A stretch of DNA of 64,000 nt from Peribacillus muralis (GCF_001645685.2 NZ_CP017080.1:3029051-3093050); one strand, 5' to 3'; positions 1-7,453 are shown, counted from the first letter of the stretch. The notes: a model not told the origin generated them from the letters alone. A program made the numbers and translations.

Positions 1-67
1 AGCTTGCGTAAAAGCTTTTCATATCGATACACATAATTGATTGGTTCGGCATCGTTCCATAATCCAT
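1..67 (-). CDS. Y-family DNA polymerase (UvrX/YqjW type), N-terminus only
   Basis: Only the first 22 codons lie in the window; the gene runs off the left edge. Reading from the ATG at 65-67 the frame gives MDYGTMPNQSIMCIDMKSFY followed by AS. The CIDMKSFYAS segment is the first catalytic block of Y-family lesion-bypass polymerases and resembles B. subtilis YqjW/UvrX more than DinB, which has [11 protein letters not shown] second in-frame ATG lies one codon upstream at 68-70. Two LexA-like palindromes sit directly upstream, which fits SOS control of error-prone polymerases. In B. subtilis yqjW lies in this same chromosomal neighbourhood. The family call is strong for so short a piece; the exact start is uncertain. 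Confidence 0.8.
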   Translation of the reverse strand, partial: MDYGTMPNQSIMCIDMKSFYAS

Positions 68-85
68 CATCCATTCACCCTAACA

Positions 86-99
86 AGAATATATGTTCG
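86..99. promoter_or_regulatory. LexA (DinR) box candidate 1
   Basis: AGAATATATGTTCG matches the Bacillus LexA operator pattern GAAC-N4-GTTC at every position but one (T for C). It lies about 20 bases upstream of the truncated Y-family polymerase gene. The assignment rests on pattern and context only. Confidence 0.6.
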
Positions 100-124
100 C
101 TTTTATTGTATTCATTACTTTAAA

Positions 125-138
125 CGAATATACGTTCT
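125..138. promoter_or_regulatory. LexA (DinR) box candidate 2
   Basis: CGAATATACGTTCT is a second near-match to the GAAC-N4-GTTC operator, about 39 bp from the first (close to four helical turns) and with the same single T-for-C change. Two operators would allow cooperative LexA repression of the polymerase gene at the left edge. Confidence 0.6.
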
Positions 139-414
139 TATTCAATGGAAGTTTTCAACCGAATTTCTACTTTTTATTGCATTTTCCTCAAAAAAATAGA
201 TTCACCCTAAAAATAGATAAAAACCCAGTATTTCTCTGTATATCCATATAGTTTTTTCACAATCGATCAATTCGTAGCTTGAATAGTTAAAAATGAATCT
301 AAATGCCCACTTCATCATTTTATTCACTTTTGATATCAATAGACTTTAGACCGTCATTCACATGGTCTTTGTGCTTATTTTTTGTAATGAAATTGTAATC
401 AAAAATATGTCTAT
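139..414. other. AT-rich intergenic stretch, no gene seen
   Basis: This stretch lies between the LexA-like sites of the leftward polymerase gene and the promoter of the rightward NlpC/P60 gene. It is AT-rich. I see no open frame with a ribosome site, no hairpin followed by T, and no repeat beyond the short TTCACCCTAA motif that also occurs near position 74. Confidence 0.5.
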
Positions 415-442
415 TTGTCATAATGGTATTGTAGGATAATAT
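415..442 (+). promoter_or_regulatory. Sigma-A promoter of the NlpC/P60 gene
   Basis: TTGTCA (415-420) and TAATAT (437-442) are separated by 16 bp, about 45 bases upstream of the start codon at 486. This is a fair match to the sigma-A consensus. Confidence 0.5.
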
Positions 443-485
443 TGTTAAGAAGAATCGTGAGATAGATAGAGAGGAAATGAAAACA

Positions 486-1145
486 ATGAAGAAATGGATC
501 GCTTCAGCTGCTGTCGCTTCTGCCATGATGCTAACCCCGCTGCAAGCCTTTGCTAATATTGGAGACCAAACCCTCAGACCCGGAATGACAAATAACGATG
601 TCAAACAACTACAACAACTATTAAAAACCAAAGGTTACTTCACATATTCAGGTTCACTGACTACATACTATGGAACCTATTCCACATCAGCGGTAAAGAA
701 ATTCCAAAAAGCTAAAGGACTAACGGCCGACGGAATTGCCGGCCGAGGCACATTCAATGCACTTGGTGTTTATAATGTCAATAACACAAGCATGATTAAC
801 TATGCAAAAACCTTAATGGGCAAACCATATAAATGGGGCGGAACGACTCCGGCTGGATTCGATTGCTCCGGCTTCATCTATTACGTGTTCCAAAAGTCAC
901 AAGGTATCACCTTACCTCGTACCACGTCCTTGCTTTATTCCAATACAGGTTTAAAAGTATCGTCACCGTCTAAAGGTGATCTTGTATTCTTCGATACTTC
1001 TTCAGGGAGAACAGGCGTATCACACGTTGGGATTTATATCGGAAATGGTCAATTCATTCAGGCTTCGACATCAAAAGGAGTAACCATTACGGATATGGAT
1101 AATTCTTATTGGAAACCAAGATATTTAGGTGCAAAAACTTTATAA
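486..1145 (+). CDS. Secreted peptidoglycan endopeptidase, NlpC/P60 family
   Basis: The 219-residue protein has a signal peptide (about residues 1-23, ending AFA), a PG_binding_1 domain (about 30-92, with the RPGMTNNDVKQLQ and ADGIAGRGTF blocks) and a C-terminal NlpC/P60 domain (about 102-219). The catalytic Cys is Cys127 in DCSGF and the His is His180 in SHVGIYIG. Such enzymes cut the gamma-D-glutamyl-diaminopimelate bond in stem peptides outside the cell. I chose the ATG at 486: GAGAGGAA lies about 9 bases before it but almost touches the ATG at 477. The gene stands alone between its own promoter and a strong terminator. A role in wall turnover or spore germination is inferred from family only. 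Confidence 0.9.
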   Translation: MKKWIASAAVASAMMLTPLQAFANIGDQTLRPGMTNNDVKQLQQLLKTKGYFTYSGSLTTYYGTYSTSAVKKFQKAKGLTADGIAGRGTFNALGVYNVNNTSMINYAKTLMGKPYKWGGTTPAGFDCSGFIYYVFQKSQGITLPRTTSLLYSNTGLKVSSPSKGDLVFFDTSSGRTGVSHVGIYIGNGQFIQASTSKGVTITDMDNSYWKPRYLGAKTL

Positions 1146-1186
1146 ACCCCAGGATGCGAGCTCGACTTATGAGCGAAGCACCACTC

Positions 1187-1226
1187 AAGGAACCGGACGG
1201 AATCATCTGTCCGGTTCCTTTTTTTA
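1187..1226 (+). terminator. Rho-independent terminator after NlpC/P60 gene
   Basis: A 12-bp perfect stem, AAGGAACCGGAC (1187-1198) with GTCCGGTTCCTT (1209-1220), is followed by seven T. It lies 42 bases after the stop codon. Confidence 0.9.
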
Positions 1227-1329
1227 TTTATGGTTTCGTTACAGCTGATTATCATGGATCAGCGACCGAAAGAAAGAGGGCTCAACGTCGTCCGCTTTCA
1301 TATCCCCTTAAGTGCACATAGCTGTTATT

Positions 1330-1496
1330 TTAATAAACTGAACGAAAGAAAAGACCCATGAAGGGTGCATTTTCGTATGAACCGCCATCAATCGCAATGA
1401 GTTCACGATGAACATCCCTAATCCGCATGGTATGACATGTGCCGTCATTTTTGACCTTCTCAAACCTATTAACATGACCGGCTAGTTCATCAAGAA
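1330..1496 (-). pseudogene. Open -1 frame continuing the DUF3221-like lipoprotein
   Basis: Starting in the codons that overlap the upstream TAG, the -1 frame runs about 55 codons to a TAA at 1330-1332. It encodes a mixed, non-repetitive sequence with segments such as LDELAGHVNRFEKVKNDGT and HRELIAIDGGSYENAP. There is no start codon near its beginning and no ribosome site, and a TGA closes the frame just upstream. It is best explained as the detached C-terminus of the lipoprotein gene after a single-base change, by mutation or assembly error. I cannot name a homologue. Confidence 0.4.
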
Positions 1497-2024
1497 CTAT
1501 TTTATATACAAAATCTCATCCGTTACATCCTCTACAATGACCATGAAAGAAGCATCCATATTGGAACGATTCATCATTTCGATCGTGTACACATGCTCCG
1601 ATGGCAGATGGGTGACTCCAAGAACGATGAAGCGCTGACTTTCAGCTTCCCTGACATGTTCTAGGGCAGCAGTCACCGCTCGTTGCTCGGCTGCGCTTTC
1701 CTCGTCCGTCAAAACAAGAATTAATTTCGCATTCGCTTTCCCAGGAAATGATTTCGTGGCCTCGCCCCTGTGCCACGGTTTCACTTTCATCCCGACCTTT
1801 AACTCGGAATAATCAAGATGCTTACCATGTTGATTTTGAATATATGTATCATGGGTCACCTTATAGTACGTCCCTTTAATCAGAAGTCTTTCATCATCGA
1901 GATCTGTAAGGAAGCCTTCTTCTCCCTTATCAATGCCCTCCCGCTTGTTCCACTCGGAGGGCTGACAGCTCCCCAGCATACAGGCGATCAGCACATACAG
2001 GTAAAGGTTTACCATCTTCTTCAT
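1497..2024 (-). CDS. Putative lipoprotein, DUF3221-like; possibly frameshifted at its 3' end
   Basis: Translation from the ATG at 2024 (SD AGGAGG about 7 bases upstream) gives 175 residues. The N-terminus MKKMVNLYLYVLIACMLGSC is a lipoprotein signal with lipobox LGSC. The middle (GFLTDLDDERLLIKG ... SELKVGMKVKPWHRG ... FPGKANAKLILVL) resembles DUF3221 proteins of Bacillus such as YobA, whose function is unknown. The C-terminal part (about 120-175) I do not recognise. The frame ends at a TAG at 1497-1499, but the -1 frame stays open without a stop to 1330 and reads like protein. A one-base loss in the A run just before the stop is therefore possible. The gene is monocistronic with unknown regulation. 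Confidence 0.6.
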   Translation of the reverse strand: MKKMVNLYLYVLIACMLGSCQPSEWNKREGIDKGEEGFLTDLDDERLLIKGTYYKVTHDTYIQNQHGKHLDYSELKVGMKVKPWHRGEATKSFPGKANAKLILVLTDEESAAEQRAVTAALEHVREAESQRFIVLGVTHLPSEHVYTIEMMNRSNMDASFMVIVEDVTDEILYIK

Positions 2025-2270
2025 GAAAATCCCTCCTAAGAAATAGACGCAATCCACCATGGAATGGTTACCAATTCATTTTGAATAAATGACCCTTCCC
2101 CAAAAAAAGTGTCAGTTTTGGTTGGGTGAAATCACATTTTTGAAAGGATAATGGCAATCGTACGGTTTTATCAATGCATCCGTAACGATGCAGCCCATGG
2201 AAAGAAGGGAATTGGCATGTTTTATAGAATTAGTAGGTAGTACATTTTGATTTTGAAAGGAAGGAAACGC

Positions 2271-2669
2271 GTGAAATTAAAAATCATGAACAGTATTCGG
2301 ACAAATAATTTTAATGACGAACATTTGATGCAAAAGATTACAGATTTATGGCAGGAGGCCTCTGGTCTTCTGGATAATCAAAAAGTGATTACCTACGCTG
2401 TATATCATAATTATGAAAGTGACTATAAAGGTGATTATTCATTAAGTATAACCGTTGAAGATGATGCTGGGGAACCTTCATTGAAAATCCTGAATAACGC
2501 AAAATATGAAATCTTCAATGTCGATACAACAAAGGAACATGGGGTCTACGACACCTGGAAGGAAATATGGGCCCGTGAGGAAGCAGGCACATTGGAGAGG
2601 GCATACTCATTTGATTTTGAGAAATATAGCCCTAATGGAGAAATTGAAGTATACATAGCATTAAGATAG
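2271..2669 (+). CDS. GyrI-like effector-binding domain protein
   Basis: The 132-residue protein starts at GTG 2271, about 6 bases after AAAGGAAGG; an in-frame TTG at 2247 lacks such a site. The sequence YAVYHNYESDYKGDYSLSI, the central AKYEIFNVD, the turn DTWKEIWA and the C-terminal NGEIEVYIALR follow the pattern of the stand-alone effector-binding fold (AraC/GyrI-like, Cass2 group). Such proteins bind small hydrophobic or cationic molecules without a DNA-binding domain. No signal peptide or membrane segment is seen. The gene stands alone, so neither ligand nor role can be inferred. Confidence 0.7.
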   Translation: MKLKIMNSIRTNNFNDEHLMQKITDLWQEASGLLDNQKVITYAVYHNYESDYKGDYSLSITVEDDAGEPSLKILNNAKYEIFNVDTTKEHGVYDTWKEIWAREEAGTLERAYSFDFEKYSPNGEIEVYIALR

Positions 2670-2888
2670 TGTGCTTGTATGTGACCAATGACGAAAAACG
2701 GAGGTTTGCACTAAAGACGTTCCTTTCATATGCAAGGCCCGCGGGCAGTCCTTGTGGGCCCTCCCTTGTGCCTCCGACGCCTTCTGCGGCGCTGTCCAGG
2801 GGCACGTATACTAAGGAAGAGTGAGCATCGATTTCCACTTATGCTTTCCATTTTTGTATGACGGCATCACTATAAATGGCTAAAAAAA
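2670..2888. other. Intergenic stretch with a GC-rich patch
   Basis: Between the effector-binding gene and the next terminator, about 2728-2810 is clearly richer in G+C than its surroundings. It contains short inverted pieces such as GGCCCGCGGGC and CGCCTTCTGCGGCG. I see no convincing gene. It may be a member of a dispersed intergenic repeat family; a copy count cannot be made from this window. Confidence 0.4.
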
Positions 2889-2927
2889 GGGTTTCAAAAT
2901 GAAAACATTTCATTTCGAAACCCTTTT
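2889..2927. terminator. Bidirectional terminator
   Basis: A 16-bp stem with one mismatch joins 2889-2904 (GGGTTTCAAAATGAAA) to 2908-2923. There are A's on the left and TTTT on the right. It can end both the rightward effector-binding gene and the leftward yqjP-yqjQ pair. Confidence 0.85.
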
Positions 2928-2987
2928 ATCTATAAACTGAATCCCCAGATAGTATCCAAGCGTTATGTCCGAATCCTGTACATGGGG

Positions 2988-3779
2988 TTATTTTTTAAAA
3001 AATGCTTTTTTTCCAAAAAATTCGGTGATTGCCGGAAACAGGGTATACCATTTACCCGCTAAATCCATCCAGCCAGGGAGATTGATTTCCCTTTTATTGG
3101 TGAGCATCGCTTTGACAATTTCAGTCGCGACTTTCTCAGGCTTAAGCATGAATTTTTCAATATTCTTTACATATGTACCCGATTCATCGGCAATGTCGAA
3201 GAAATTCGTTTCTATCGGGCCCGGGTTGACGGTGGTCACATAAACATGATCTTCCATCAGCTCGAGCCGAAGAGCGTTTGAATAGCCAAGTACGGCAAAT
3301 TTGGTCGAAGAATATAAGGTTGATTTAGGAGTGGCAATTTTAGCTGCCTGTGAAGCGATATTGATGATATGCCCTGATCTTCTCTGCTTCATATAGGGAA
3401 GGACTTGCTTTGTACAGGCCATTAATCCTATCACATTGACGGCAAACATCGCTTTCGTTTCGTCGATTTCCGTATCCTGCGCTTCTTTGAATGTCCCGAA
3501 GCCAGCATTATTGACCAATACATCCACTTCACCTATTTGCGTATGAATGTGATGAAAGACAGCGGCAATCTGATCTGTATCTGATACGTCAAGCTTACAA
3601 GCATATGCATCAATTCCATATTGAGTGGTTAACTCACTCTTTACCTGTTCTAATTTATCAAGGCTTCTCGCCAAGAGAACAAGACGGCCGCCCCGCTTTG
3701 CCGCATCGATAGCCACTTCCTTGCCAATCCCTCCGGAAGCACCGGTAATCACGATTACTTTCCCTTGCAAGTTTTTCAA
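2988..3779 (-). CDS. yqjQ: Short-chain dehydrogenase/reductase, YqjQ-like
   Basis: This 263-residue classical SDR has the TGASGGIG cofactor loop at residues 12-19, the NNAG motif, and the catalytic Ser with YSSTK as the YxxxK pair. It would oxidise or reduce an unknown alcohol/ketone with NAD(P)(H) in the cytoplasm. The start is TTG at 3777-3779, set by the strong SD AAAGGAGGAG seven bases upstream, which lies in the end of the preceding gene. It is co-transcribed with the metallo-hydrolase 15 bases upstream, the same order as B. subtilis yqjP-yqjQ. The gene name rests on that order and sequence type; the substrate is unknown. Confidence 0.85.
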   Translation of the reverse strand: MKNLQGKVIVITGASGGIGKEVAIDAAKRGGRLVLLARSLDKLEQVKSELTTQYGIDAYACKLDVSDTDQIAAVFHHIHTQIGEVDVLVNNAGFGTFKEAQDTEIDETKAMFAVNVIGLMACTKQVLPYMKQRRSGHIINIASQAAKIATPKSTLYSSTKFAVLGYSNALRLELMEDHVYVTTVNPGPIETNFFDIADESGTYVKNIEKFMLKPEKVATEIVKAMLTNKREINLPGWMDLAGKWYTLFPAITEFFGKKAFFKK

Positions 3780-3794
3780 AAAGTTGCTCCTCCT

Positions 3795-4763
3795 TTAAGC
3801 GATGGAATAGAGAATGACCCCAGCTTGGATTTCCGTTTCGACTTCACCCAGACTTTCCAAATAATCCAACTGACCGATCGTTTCAGAAAGTGTCAAGCCC
3901 ACTTCCTGAAGATATACTTTCGGGAACAACTGCTGACACACCTCAAAAACCGATAATGGCTTGTCATAAAGCATTCCTTTCACCTGCATCGCCCGATTAT
4001 GCTGCCGCTCGAATCTGTATTGAATGAGGTCCGCCACGGCATCGCCTTTCACTTCATCTCCATGTCCGGAGTAGACGGTAGATATGGAAAAATCCAATAA
4101 CTTCTGAAGTGAAGCATTATATTGCAGTAACGGCCGCGGTCTATTGCCTCCCGGAAGAATCGGCGGTTCCATCAATGGATTAGGTGAAATTTTGGCAAGC
4201 AAGTGATCCCCCGCAATCATGACACCGTCACTTTCCCGATAAAAAGATAAGTGACTTTGCGCGTGCCCAGGAGTCTCGATTGTTTTCCAGCCCGGAAGAC
4301 CAGGGAGTTCATCACCCTCAGCCAAATATCCCCGCAGCTTTCGTTCACTGAGAAAACCGATTTCGTCGCGATGATGGGTCAATTTATTTTTCAATTCTTC
4401 AGCCACTCCAAACTTCGCGGCATAATCAAGAAAGAAACGATTATGGCTTTCAAGGAAATCGTCACTAATGTCCAGCCAGCGCTGATTGTTTTTGTGCCCA
4501 TAAACCGGGATTTCCTTTGCAAAGAAATCGAGTGCGCCAGCATGATCAGGATGATGGTGTGTCAAAATGATTTGTTCGATATCGGACAATTCCAGGCCCA
4601 AAGCCGCAAGTCCCTGAGTCAACGCTTCTTTTGATCGTTCTGTTTTAACGCCAGTGTCTATAAGGGTCAATGCATCCCCTTTCACTACATAAACATTTAC
4701 ATCACCCACTGCAAACGGTGTGGGCAAAGCAATTTTTGCAATATCTCCATTCCATTTCACCAT
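3795..4763 (-). CDS. yqjP: MBL-fold metallo-hydrolase, YqjP-like
   Basis: The 322-residue protein carries the metal-binding motif THHHPDHAG (HxHxDH) near residues 65-73, GHAQSHLS, and AGDHLL, all typical of glyoxalase II/beta-lactamase-fold hydrolases with two metal ions. A helical C-terminal part (about 230-322) resembles the extra domain of lactonase- or thioesterase-like members. The start is ATG 4763, preceded by AAGGTGGA at 7 bases; upstream in-frame ATGs have no such site. It is the first gene of a two-gene operon with the SDR. The two enzymes may act on one substrate, but which is not known. Confidence 0.85.
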   Translation of the reverse strand: MVKWNGDIAKIALPTPFAVGDVNVYVVKGDALTLIDTGVKTERSKEALTQGLAALGLELSDIEQIILTHHHPDHAGALDFFAKEIPVYGHKNNQRWLDISDDFLESHNRFFLDYAAKFGVAEELKNKLTHHRDEIGFLSERKLRGYLAEGDELPGLPGWKTIETPGHAQSHLSFYRESDGVMIAGDHLLAKISPNPLMEPPILPGGNRPRPLLQYNASLQKLLDFSISTVYSGHGDEVKGDAVADLIQYRFERQHNRAMQVKGMLYDKPLSVFEVCQQLFPKVYLQEVGLTLSETIGQLDYLESLGEVETEIQAGVILYSIA

Positions 4764-4790
4764 AAATATTTCCACCTTAAAAATTATATT

Positions 4791-4819
4791 TATATAAAAT
4801 TTTTTATGCATCAAACCAA
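4791..4819 (-). promoter_or_regulatory. Candidate sigma-A promoter of yqjPQ
   Basis: Reading leftward, TTGGTT (4814-4819) and TATATA (4791-4796) are 17 bp apart and end about 28 bases before the yqjP start codon. The match is fair and the region AT-rich, so this is moderate evidence. Confidence 0.45.
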
Positions 4820-4940
4820 ATTCTTAGTACACATTACAAGAAATTCATTGTATAATTACCATTTTACATATTTTTATTAACACTGTCATTATTTTCACAT
4901 AATTCATGTCTAATTTTTGATGTCGATGCATATATTATCA

Positions 4941-4970
4941 TTGACAGAGTACCGATTTATCCTTCATAAT
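4941..4970 (+). promoter_or_regulatory. Sigma-A promoter of the proI T-box transcript
   Basis: A perfect TTGACA (4941-4946) is followed after 18 bp by CATAAT (4965-4970). The predicted start near 4977 puts the whole T-box leader in the transcript. Confidence 0.7.
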
Positions 4971-4976
4971 CACAAG

Positions 4977-5231
4977 TAATTAAAGACGGCATGGCTTTGA
5001 TTAAGGCCAAGTAAATCTATTGATGGTGTAAAGAGAATGAAGCCCGGTATGTGCTGAAAGGCTTCATCGCCCTCTCATGATTGAACCTACCTTATGAGCC
5101 TTCAGGAAAACCTGACGTAAATCCCGCGTTAGAGGATACGAGTGCAGCCTTCCTGTTTATTCGGAACGCTGAACAAAGGTGGTACCACGGAAGCGAGACC
5201 TTTCGTCCTTTATAGGATGAGGGGTCTTTTT
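4977..5231 (+). ncRNA. T-box riboswitch, proline specifier, upstream of proI
   Basis: The leader carries the conserved T-box sequence AAAGGTGGTACCACG (5175-5189), which pairs with the acceptor end of uncharged tRNA. A terminator stem follows: 5197-5208 with 5215-5226, 12 pairs including wobbles, then TTTTTGTTTTT. In the stem I region GAA-CCU-A (5083-5089) has the usual specifier-loop layout, giving CCU (5086-5088), a proline codon. That agrees with the downstream gene for the last step of proline synthesis. Uncharged tRNA-Pro would stabilise the antiterminator and switch proI on. The T-box call is firm; the specifier position comes from pattern, not a folded model. Confidence 0.9.
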
Positions 5232-5276
5232 GTTTTTATGAAAGAATTATTTTTAGAAGGAATAGGAGCGGAGATC

Positions 5277-6122
5277 ATGAAGAAAATCGCATTCATCGGG
5301 GCTGGTTCGATGGCAGAAGCAATCATTTCGGGGCTGGTGACGCAACGGGTGATACAGCCTGCCAATATTTTCGTAACGAATAAAAGAAATGATGACAGGT
5401 TCAATTATTTAGCGGAGCAATACGGCGTCACGACCACAAGATCGCTGCAGCCATTATTGCAGGATGCCGACCTTGTCGTCCTTGCAGTGAAGCCGAAGGA
5501 CATTCTTGAAACGATGCAATCAATAAAAGGATATATCCGTGAAGAAATGCTGTTGCTTTCCGTAGTGGCCGGAGTTCACACATCAAGCTTGGAGGGAATC
5601 GCCAACAAGCAATTCTCCATCGTCCGTGCCATGCCGAATACATCGGCGACAGTAGGAAAATCAGCAACGGCCCTTGCCGCAAATGGCCATACGAAGGAGT
5701 CGCAATTACAAACGGCGATCACCCTTTTTGAAACGGTAGGGACGGTCGCAATCGTTGAAGAAAATCAGCTCGATGCGGTTACAGGCTTATCAGGAAGCGG
5801 TCCAGCTTATATTTATTACTTGGTCGAAGCATTGGAAAGATCAGCCGAAACAATTGGTCTCGATTCCCAAACGGCGAAGCAATTGATTCTTCAGACCTTG
5901 TTGGGCGCAGCCGACATGTTGCAGAAATCGCCTAAAACGCCAGCCGTACTCAGAAAGGAAGTAACGTCACCGGGCGGAACGACTGAAGCAGGATTGAAAG
6001 AGCTTCAAGCCCATCAAGTGCAGGAAGCCTTCATTGCCTGTGTACAAGAAGCGACTGAGCAATCGAAGCGAATGGGTGACCAAATAAGCAAAGAACTTGC
6101 CAAATATGTCGTCCCCCAGTAA
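5277..6122 (+). CDS. proI: Pyrroline-5-carboxylate reductase
   Basis: The 281-residue enzyme reduces 1-pyrroline-5-carboxylate to L-proline with NAD(P)H in the cytoplasm. The Rossmann loop GAGSMAEAI is at residues 7-15. The C-terminal dimer/active-site part shows TGLSGSGPAYIYYLVEA and TSPGGTTEAGL, the family signature. The start is ATG 5277 after a GGAG site; upstream in-frame ATGs fall in or just after the T-box terminator. The T-box leader makes expression respond to uncharged tRNA-Pro. The gene sits next to yqjP as in B. subtilis, where yqjO is proI, though here the two are divergent. Confidence 0.95.
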   Translation: MKKIAFIGAGSMAEAIISGLVTQRVIQPANIFVTNKRNDDRFNYLAEQYGVTTTRSLQPLLQDADLVVLAVKPKDILETMQSIKGYIREEMLLLSVVAGVHTSSLEGIANKQFSIVRAMPNTSATVGKSATALAANGHTKESQLQTAITLFETVGTVAIVEENQLDAVTGLSGSGPAYIYYLVEALERSAETIGLDSQTAKQLILQTLLGAADMLQKSPKTPAVLRKEVTSPGGTTEAGLKELQAHQVQEAFIACVQEATEQSKRMGDQISKELAKYVVPQ

Positions 6123-6135
6123 GCATTGGGTAATG

Positions 6136-6192
6136 GGCTGATGTCTGGCCCCCCCTTCATAGGGAGCGGCCGCAAGGCATCAGCCCTTTTCG
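6136..6192 (+). terminator. Terminator after proI
   Basis: GGGCTGATG (6136-6144) pairs with CATCAGCCC (6179-6187). Between the arms are a GC-rich inner section and a short T run (TTTT). The large apical part makes it weaker than the others. Confidence 0.6.
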
Positions 6193-6224
6193 TGATGCAT
6201 GGCAACCATTTTAGTAGGGGACGC

Positions 6225-6656
6225 TCACTCTATGATCAGCATATCTTTTTCGTCAAAACGCCAATCCTTCGAATACGCCACTTCCCAATAGTACCCATCA
6301 AGATCGGAAAAATACCCACTGTATCCCCCCCACTCCACATCTTGGGGTGACTTCTCGATTACTCCACCGGCTTTTTCAGCCTTACTCATCACCTCATGCA
6401 CTTCTTCAACCGATTTGGCATTATAAGCAAGCGTGATGCCCGAAAATCCCCCCCGCTTCAGCGGTTTCTCCGTGCTGATATCATTCGCCAGCTCCTCCAA
6501 TGGGTACAAAGCAAGTTTCGTTCCCGCATTATTGAAAAAAACAATGGCAGGATCATCGTCTTGAATCGAGGTCTGAAACCCCAATCCATCCCGATAAAAT
6601 GTTAGAGATTCACTTATATCCTTTACGCCTAACGTGATAAGGTTGATCCTGTTCAT
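6225..6656 (-). CDS. VOC-superfamily (glyoxalase/dioxygenase-like) protein
   Basis: The 143-residue cytoplasmic protein opens MNRINLITLGVKDISESLTF, the usual first strand and helix of a VOC module. It ends with YSGYFSDLDGYYWEVAYSKDW, the second strand pair with the metal-ligand Glu in WEVA. It is of the single-module-pair size of glyoxalase or fosfomycin-resistance-like proteins, but specific residues of those enzymes are not evident. The start at ATG 6656 has the SD AAAGGAGGA six bases away. It stands alone, convergent with proI. Function unknown. Confidence 0.8.
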   Translation of the reverse strand: MNRINLITLGVKDISESLTFYRDGLGFQTSIQDDDPAIVFFNNAGTKLALYPLEELANDISTEKPLKRGGFSGITLAYNAKSVEEVHEVMSKAEKAGGVIEKSPQDVEWGGYSGYFSDLDGYYWEVAYSKDWRFDEKDMLIIE

Positions 6657-6777
6657 GATATTCCTCCTTTTTTCGGTTCAAATGGTAATTCGACATCAAA
6701 AGTACATATCCCTTTTTCGGTACGGGGCAGCATGTACATCCCTTTGGCGTCGCCCCATAGATCTTCATGCAAATTAC

Positions 6778-6804
6778 GTAGGAAATCCACTTTCTTTGCC
6801 GAAT
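6778..6804 (+). promoter_or_regulatory. Sigma-H promoter of racA
   Basis: GTAGGAAAT (6778-6786), an 11-bp spacer and GCCGAAT (6798-6804) match the Bacillus sigma-H consensus RnAGGAwWW-N11-RnnGAAT at every defined position. It lies 75 bases upstream of the racA start codon. B. subtilis racA is known to be sigma-H dependent. Confidence 0.85.
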
Positions 6805-6878
6805 GGATACAAGTTTTGTCAACTGTAAAGGATTTGTTTCTTTCTTATCGAATTCAACAACCAAAAGGGGGAATTTCG

Positions 6879-7433
6879 ATGAATACAAGTGCAGTTGCCC
6901 GGTTACTGAATGTTTCCCATAGTACGATCCAACGTTGGGTTAGCCAATTGAACATGGAAGTAGAACGGAATCAGCTTGGCCACTACCAGTTTTCAGAGGA
7001 AGACATTGCCTTGTTAAGAAAAATCCAAAATCAGCTGAACGAAGGGATCATTCTCCAAAAGGTCAGCATATCAGAGAGTAAGATCAGAAAAGCAACCGTT
7101 CAGAAACACACTGAAATGACGAAAGAACATGAACAACTGCTGGAACGGATCGTCCGGCTTGAAAATGGTTTGAAAACAAAAGCCGATGATGTGGTATCTT
7201 ATCAACTTTTACAGCACAGAAGTGAAATGGAAGAGATGCACAAACTCGTAAAAAAACTCGAAGCTCGAATCGAAGCTTTAGAAACGCCAACCATTCCGCC
7301 GTTTGATTACTTCATCGCTGCTGAAGAAGCCGCCGTCACTAAAAAAACGAAAAAGAGACCGTTCATGAAAACGATTTTCGGCATTGGCAGAAAGGACGAT
7401 TCTACTTCATGGAGCACGGCAGACAGCGATTAA
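6879..7433 (+). CDS. racA: Chromosome-anchoring protein RacA
   Basis: The 184 residues equal the length of B. subtilis RacA. An N-terminal MerR-like winged helix (MNTSAVARLLNVSHSTIQRW, about 1-65, with NQLGHYQFSEEDI) binds DNA. A charged coiled coil follows (about 85-145, with EHEQLLERIVRLENGL and EEMHKLVKKLEARIEALE). The C-terminal tail is basic. RacA binds GC-rich sites near oriC and tethers the chromosome to DivIVA at the cell poles when sporulation begins. The start is ATG 6879, seven bases after AAAAGGGGGA; in-frame ATGs further left would precede the sigma-H promoter. A sigma-H promoter upstream supports both identity and early-sporulation timing. Confidence 0.9.
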   Translation: MNTSAVARLLNVSHSTIQRWVSQLNMEVERNQLGHYQFSEEDIALLRKIQNQLNEGIILQKVSISESKIRKATVQKHTEMTKEHEQLLERIVRLENGLKTKADDVVSYQLLQHRSEMEEMHKLVKKLEARIEALETPTIPPFDYFIAAEEAAVTKKTKKRPFMKTIFGIGRKDDSTSWSTADSD

Positions 7434-7453
7434 GTCGCGTTTTAGAAAAAATG

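Noticed and set aside
1109..1321. 70-codon open frame on the plus strand after the NlpC gene
   Set aside because: It crosses a strong terminator and overlaps the NlpC C-terminus in another frame.
2632..2838. 68-codon open frame on the minus strand over the GC-rich patch
   Set aside because: It overlaps the 3' end of the effector-binding gene and reads low-complexity Gly/Pro/Leu from the GC-rich patch, with no start signal.
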